A DNA stretch of 64,000 bases from Rhodospirillaceae bacterium (GTDB lineage: Bacteria > Pseudomonadota > Alphaproteobacteria > GCA-2721365). Every line of letters begins with the position of its first letter. The stretch's first letter is position 1. The position numbers and the translations under genes were made by a program. A model generated the notes under the pieces. The model was not told the DNA's origin, ran no database searches, and saw only the letters and a list, made by a program, of their open reading frames with translations. The stretch covers positions 18,725-82,724 of the forward strand of contig PBKC01000031.1 of the NCBI GenBank assembly GCA_002721365.1. The letters run 5' to 3'. Of this stretch, positions 57,337 through 64,000 are shown piece after piece.

Positions 57337-58710
57337 GTGCCGCCGGGACATGACGACGCAGAACGCCCGGCGGTCGTAAAGTCGGCCGACGACGTATCGG
57401 CCGCCTTCTCACGGGCGATGGAGGCGGCCGCCCCCTTCGAGCCGGCACCGGTCGTCGCCGTGGCGGTATCCGGCGGGGGCGACAGTCTCGCCCTCGCCCT
57501 TATCGCTACCGACTGGGCGACGGAACGAGGCGGCAAGCTCATCGCCCTGACCGTCGATCACGGGTTGCGGCCAGGGTCGGATGCTGATGCCCGCCGGGTC
57601 CAGGGCTGGATGGCTGCCGCCGGAATCGCCTGCCACATTCTTCGTTGGCGGACCACCAAACCTCAGGCCAACATTCAAGCTGCAGCGCGGATGGCCCGCT
57701 ATCGCTTGCTCGGCGACTGGTGTCGAGCAAACCATGTCCTGCACCTCCTGGTCGCCCACACGCTCGAAGACCAGGCGGAAACCTTGCTGCTCCGCCTCGG
57801 TCGCGGAAGCGGTCTCGACGGGCTTGCCGGCATGCCCGCGGTTCGTGAAGAACGAGGTCTCAGGATCATCCGGCCGCTGCTGACGGCCCATCGTAGCCGC
57901 CTGCGTACCCTGCTGACCGAGCGTGGCAAGACCTGGATCGACGATCCTGCCAATACCGATAGCCGGCATACCCGCAGCCGCGTCCGGTCGGCGCTGCCCG
58001 CGCTCGTCGACTTCGGCGCAACGGCCGACCGTCTCGCCGGCACGGCGGCGACCCTGGCCCGAGCGCGGGCGGCCGCCGACGATGCCACCGCCGCCCTGCT
58101 GACCGCGTCGGTCCGCATTGATCCGGCCGGATACGCCGTCCTCGACCCTGCCCCATTGCACACTGCCCCGGGCGACACGGCCCTGCGTGCTCTCGCCCGG
58201 ACGCTCTGCACGATCGGCGGCGCGAACTACATGCCGCGGCTGGTACGGCTCGAAGCATTACTCGAAACGCTTGGGCGCAGGGGCCGGACTCTTCACGGTT
58301 GCCGGGTTCGCCCGTGGCGTGGCGAGGTTCTGATCTACCGCGAAGCCGCGGCCGCCGAAGACGCGGTCCCGATCGCACCAGGAGAGACCGTGACATGGGA
58401 TGGGCGTTTCGTCGTTCGCTTAGGACCTGACGGTCCCTGGACTCGCGATATCCGGCCACCGTTTCAGGTCGCACGTCTCGGTAGCGAGGGGTGGCGAGCG
58501 ATTCGGAAGACCGTCCCGCTATCCGACGCCGTACCCGCGCTCGTCGCGCCTCTCCTCCCCGCCCTGTGGGACCTTGACGGTCCGGTGACAGTGCCCCACC
58601 TATCTTCCTGGCGTCGTGCCGCTCCGCTGTCATCGGACGTGCCTGTAACCGCGGAGTTCCGACCGCCGCGGTCGCTGGCAGGGCCGGAGTTTGCGGGGGT
58701 CGTGAGATAG
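57337..58710 (+). CDS. tilS: tRNA(Ile)-lysidine synthetase
   Basis: PVVAVAVSGGGDSLALALIATDWA; LIALTVDHGLRPGSDADARRVQGW; HTLEDQAETLLLRLGRGSGLDGLAGM. GTG start abuts the cpoB stop. Confidence 0.94.
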   Translation: MPPGHDDAERPAVVKSADDVSAAFSRAMEAAAPFEPAPVVAVAVSGGGDSLALALIATDWATERGGKLIALTVDHGLRPGSDADARRVQGWMAAAGIACHILRWRTTKPQANIQAAARMARYRLLGDWCRANHVLHLLVAHTLEDQAETLLLRLGRGSGLDGLAGMPAVREERGLRIIRPLLTAHRSRLRTLLTERGKTWIDDPANTDSRHTRSRVRSALPALVDFGATADRLAGTAATLARARAAADDATAALLTASVRIDPAGYAVLDPAPLHTAPGDTALRALARTLCTIGGANYMPRLVRLEALLETLGRRGRTLHGCRVRPWRGEVLIYREAAAAEDAVPIAPGETVTWDGRFVVRLGPDGPWTRDIRPPFQVARLGSEGWRAIRKTVPLSDAVPALVAPLLPALWDLDGPVTVPHLSSWRRAAPLSSDVPVTAEFRPPRSLAGPEFAGVVR

Positions 58711-58769
58711 TCACCGGCAGTTCGCCCTGCAACGGTCACGGACGGGAAAATGTCGCGATGCTTGCGCGA

Positions 58770-58847
58770 CCGGTTACTCCCCCGTAACCATTGGTTTGTT
58801 ATTTGGGAAGGGAAGGCCGTACCCCCCGGCTAGGAGACGAGTAACCG

Positions 58848-58848
<1 letters not shown>
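58770..58848 (+). promoter_or_regulatory. Inverted repeat spanning the ftsH leader and start codon
   Basis: CCGGTTACTC (58770-58779) is the exact reverse complement of GAGTAACCGG (58839-58848), whose last G is the first base of the ftsH GTG. A competing local repeat is GGTTAC (58772-58777)/GTAACC (58784-58789). Confidence 0.5.
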
Positions 58849-60779
<1,931 letters not shown>

Positions 60780-60780
60780 C

Positions 60781-61950
60781 GTGCCGGCACTGCCGATCGA
60801 ACGAAGCCCCGCGCCACCGCGGGGCTTCTCCGTTGGGGACCGCTTCTATCTGAGACCGATCAGCCTGCTCCATGGCCCGGAGGCCGGGGCGGCTGTCGCG
60901 GCGGGCTCGGCCCTGCCGCTCGCGGGAGGGCCCGGTGCATTCGCCGCGGTCGATATCCTCGTCAGGGCTGCCGACCGCATTCTGTCCTCGATCCTCCCGG
61001 TGACGACCCTGGACGATTGGGCCGCCTCCCTCGACGACGCAGCGGCGGAGCGCGTCGCCGCCCTTTGCCATGCGCTCTCCGCGCCGCGTCCGCCGGTCGC
61101 GGGCCTCTCAATGGAGCGCCCCGTCCTCATGGGCGTGGTCAACGTCACGCCCGACAGCTTCTCGGATGGCGGCGACTTCGCCACCGCCGATGCCGCCATC
61201 GCCCACGGCCGCAGCCTGGCGGAAGCCGGTGCGGGACTGATCGACGTCGGCGGCGAGTCGACCCGACCCCGCGCCGCGCCGGTCGATACGGAGACCGAGC
61301 TCTCCCGCATCCTGCCGGTCGTCACGGCCCTCGCGGGCGACGGCCTTCGCGTTTCGGTGGACACCCGTCGCGCCACGATCATGCGGGCGGCCGAAGCGGT
61401 GGGTGCGTCGATGCTGAACGACGTGTCCGCGCTTACCTTCGATCCCGATGCCCTGCCGGCCGCCGCCGGGTCGTCGTTGCCGATCATCCTGATGCATGCC
61501 CAGGGGGATCCGCAGACGATGCAGGACGCGCCGGATTACGCGCACGCGCCCCTCGATGTCTTCGACTTTCTGGAAGAACGGGTCGGCGCCTGCGTCGCCG
61601 CCGGCATTCCGCGCGAGACGCTGATCGTCGATCCCGGCATCGGCTTCGGAAAGACGGTCGACCACAATTTACAGATCCTTCATCAGCTCTCGCTATTGCA
61701 TGGACTCGGTTGCCCCATTCTTCTGGGGGTGTCGCGCAAAAGCTTCATCGGCAGGCTGAGCCGGGGAGAGGCTGCCAAGGCACGGTTGCCGGGGTCGCTA
61801 GCCGCAGCGCTCGCGGGCCTGGATCAGGGCGTGCAGATCCTGCGCGTCCATGACGTCGCCGAGACCGCGCAGGCGCTCGCCATATGGGAAGGCATTGCCG
61901 GGAATTCGTATTGCGACGCGGCGTCGCGGGGGGCTACCGTTCCGGAATGA
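60781..61950 (+). CDS. folP: Dihydropteroate synthase
   Basis: [82 protein letters not shown]. Confidence 0.95.
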   Translation: MPALPIERSPAPPRGFSVGDRFYLRPISLLHGPEAGAAVAAGSALPLAGGPGAFAAVDILVRAADRILSSILPVTTLDDWAASLDDAAAERVAALCHALSAPRPPVAGLSMERPVLMGVVNVTPDSFSDGGDFATADAAIAHGRSLAEAGAGLIDVGGESTRPRAAPVDTETELSRILPVVTALAGDGLRVSVDTRRATIMRAAEAVGASMLNDVSALTFDPDALPAAAGSSLPIILMHAQGDPQTMQDAPDYAHAPLDVFDFLEERVGACVAAGIPRETLIVDPGIGFGKTVDHNLQILHQLSLLHGLGCPILLGVSRKSFIGRLSRGEAAKARLPGSLAAALAGLDQGVQILRVHDVAETAQALAIWEGIAGNSYCDAASRGATVPE

Positions 61951-61978
61951 CCTGCAGGGGCAGAGGCCGTTTCCTTCG

Positions 61979-63334
61979 ATGAGCAGAAAATACTTCGGTA
62001 CAGACGGCATTCGCGGTCGTGCCAACCAGCATCCGATGACACCGGAAATCGCACTCCGGGTCGGCATGTCCGCCGGGCGCCACTTCACCCGCGACAAGCG
62101 CCGGCACACCGTCATCATCGGCAAGGACACCCGGATCTCGGGTTATATGGTCGAGTCCGCCCTCGCTGCCGGCTTTACCTCGGTCGGCATGAACGTGTTC
62201 CTGTGCGGGCCGCTGCCCACGCCGGCGGTCGCCAGCCTGACCCGCTCCATGCGCTGCGACCTGGGCGTCATGATCTCCGCCTCGCACAACGCCTTCGAGG
62301 ATAACGGCATCAAACTGTTCGGCCCCGACGGCTACAAGCTTTCCGACGAGGTCGAGCTGCAGATCGAGGCGATGATCGACAACGGTGTCGACACCGATCT
62401 GGTGGCACCGTCCGATCTCGGACGCAGCCGCCGCATCGACGACGCCCAGGGCCGCTATATCGAAGCCGCCAAGGGAACCTTTCCCAAGGGCATGTCGCTG
62501 CAGGGCCGGAAGATCGTCATCGATTGCGCCAACGGCGCCGCCTACCGGGTCGCCCCGACGGTGTTGTGGGAGCTGGGGGCGGAAGTCATCCCGCTCGGCG
62601 TCGATCCCAACGGCCTCAACATCAACGAACGCTGCGGTTCCACCGCGCCCGAGGCGATGTGCAGGGCCGTCGTCGAGAATGGCGCCGACCTCGGCATCGC
62701 CCTCGACGGCGATGCCGACCGCGTCGTCATCAGCGACGAGAAAGGACAGCTCATCGACGGTGACCAAGTGATGGCGATGGTCGGCGCTTATTGGCACCGC
62801 TCCGGCCTGCTGAAGGGCGGCGGTGTGGTGGCGACGCAGATGTCGAATCTCGGCCTCGAACGCTACCTGGAAGGCCTGGGACTCGCACTGATCCGCACCA
62901 AGATCGGCGATCGCTACGTGCTGGAGCATATGCGCGCCCACGGCTTCAATGTCGGCGGCGAGCAGTCGGGCCACATCATTCTGTCCGACTACGCGACCAC
63001 CGGCGACGGGCTGGTGGCGGCCCTGCAGACCCTCGCCGTCGTCGCGGCTCACGACAAGCCGCTGAGCGCCGTCGGCCGCTCGTTCGAGCCGCTGCCGCAG
63101 ACGCTCCGCAGCATCCGCTACCATGGCATCAACCCGCTGGAATCGGAGACGGTGAAGAAGTGCATCGCCCAGGCGGAAGCGCATCTCGTCGGCCGCGGCC
63201 GGCTGCTGGTGCGGAAGTCGGGGACCGAGCCCAAGATCAGGGTGATGGTGGAAGGCGACGACGAAGCCTTCATCAACCGCATCGTCGACGACATCGTCGA
63301 GGAAGTGGAACGCGCCTGCGCCCATGCGGCATGA
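61979..63334 (+). CDS. glmM: Phosphoglucosamine mutase
   Basis: [90 protein letters not shown]. Confidence 0.97.
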   Translation: MSRKYFGTDGIRGRANQHPMTPEIALRVGMSAGRHFTRDKRRHTVIIGKDTRISGYMVESALAAGFTSVGMNVFLCGPLPTPAVASLTRSMRCDLGVMISASHNAFEDNGIKLFGPDGYKLSDEVELQIEAMIDNGVDTDLVAPSDLGRSRRIDDAQGRYIEAAKGTFPKGMSLQGRKIVIDCANGAAYRVAPTVLWELGAEVIPLGVDPNGLNINERCGSTAPEAMCRAVVENGADLGIALDGDADRVVISDEKGQLIDGDQVMAMVGAYWHRSGLLKGGGVVATQMSNLGLERYLEGLGLALIRTKIGDRYVLEHMRAHGFNVGGEQSGHIILSDYATTGDGLVAALQTLAVVAAHDKPLSAVGRSFEPLPQTLRSIRYHGINPLESETVKKCIAQAEAHLVGRGRLLVRKSGTEPKIRVMVEGDDEAFINRIVDDIVEEVERACAHAA

Positions 63335-63367
63335 CCATGTCGCGGGCGAACCCATGATGGTGACACG

Positions 63368-64000
63368 GTGAAGGGACGGGTTCTGATCGTCGCCGGCTCG
63401 GATTCCGGTGGCGGTGCCGGCATTCAGGCCGACATCAAGACCGTGACCGCGCTTAACGGCTATGCCGCGACCGCGATCACCGCGCTCACTGCGCAGAACA
63501 CCCAGGGCGTGTTCGGCATTCACGGCATCCCGATCGATTTCATCGCCCAGCAGATGACGTTGGTCCTGGACGACATCGGCGCCGACAGCATTAAGACCGG
63601 CATGTTGCACGACGTCCCGGTGATCGAAACCGTCTCCCAGGTCCTGGCCGAGAAGGCGCAAGGCATTCCGCTGGTGGTCGATCCGGTCATGGTCGCCAAG
63701 GGCGGCGCGGCCCTCTTGGTCGCCGAAGCCCGCGACGCCCTGCGCCGGAAGCTGTTGCCGCTGGCGACGATCGTCACGCCGAACGTGCCCGAGGCGGAGG
63801 CCCTGGCCGACATCCCGATCGCGTCGGAAGCGGACATGGAGGAGGCGGGCCGTCGCATCCTGGCGCTCGGCCCCCGCCATGTCCTGGTCAAAGGCGGCCA
63901 TCTCGAGGGCCGCGACACGGTGATCGACGTGCTGGTCGGAAGCGGCGGGGTCGAGCACTTCACCGGCGCCCGCATCGACACCACCAGCACCCACGGCACC
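63368..64000 (+). CDS. thiD: Hydroxymethylpyrimidine/phosphomethylpyrimidine kinase, truncated at right edge
   Basis: GTG start VKGRVLIVAGSDSGGGAGIQADIKTVTALNGYAATAITALTAQNTQGV...VVDPVMVAKGGAALL...TPNVPEAEALA...VKGGHL. Open at the edge, so missing from the ORF track. Confidence 0.94.
   Translation, partial: MKGRVLIVAGSDSGGGAGIQADIKTVTALNGYAATAITALTAQNTQGVFGIHGIPIDFIAQQMTLVLDDIGADSIKTGMLHDVPVIETVSQVLAEKAQGIPLVVDPVMVAKGGAALLVAEARDALRRKLLPLATIVTPNVPEAEALADIPIASEADMEEAGRRILALGPRHVLVKGGHLEGRDTVIDVLVGSGGVEHFTGARIDTTSTHGT

Noticed and set aside
61934-63994. 686-aa ORF on the - strand opposite glmM and thiD
   Set aside because: Antisense shadow ORF of two well-recognised genes with low-complexity D/H/V/G composition.

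Overview
The window is a GC-rich alphaproteobacterial (Rhodospirillales-like) chromosomal segment. It is almost fully coding and made mostly of core-genome operons. I saw no tRNA, rRNA, CRISPR array, transposase, integrase or prophage genes. From left to right it contains: the N-terminus of an NaChBac-type sodium channel (-, runs off the left edge); a secreted unknown protein; a LysR regulator divergent from a bicupin; plsC-ydcF-gmhB-ftsX-ftsE (-); an MJ0042 zinc-finger protein; tlyA-ispA-xseB-HDAC (-); an RND efflux adaptor and permease (+); a NicX-like/hydrolase/acyl-CoA dehydrogenase operon (+); a PEP-CTERM protein (-); a PaoABC-type molybdenum aldehyde oxidoreductase (+); peroxiredoxin-glutaredoxin (+); an acyl-CoA ligase, a TRAP transporter and an FAD oxidoreductase (+); a MORN-repeat protein and a coiled-coil / MotA-ExbB-like / OmpA-like triad (-); suhB, efp and an exported M20 amidohydrolase (-); tkt-gap-pgk-hyp-fba-thiE (-); zapA, 6S RNA and fthC (+); ymdB, yebC, ruvCAB, ybgC, tolQRAB-pal-cpoB, tilS, ftsH, folP, glmM and a truncated thiD (+). 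The items most worth a second look are: a 10-nt perfect inverted repeat with a competing local hairpin around the ftsH start codon; a nested, alternatively pairing element after paoC; the uncharacterised stator-like triad; a NicX-like ring-cleavage operon; absence of dxs between ispA and tlyA; a ybgC that lacks an in-frame start; and an unannotated 6S RNA. All calls come from reading the sequence and from recall of protein families; no searches or folding programs were run.
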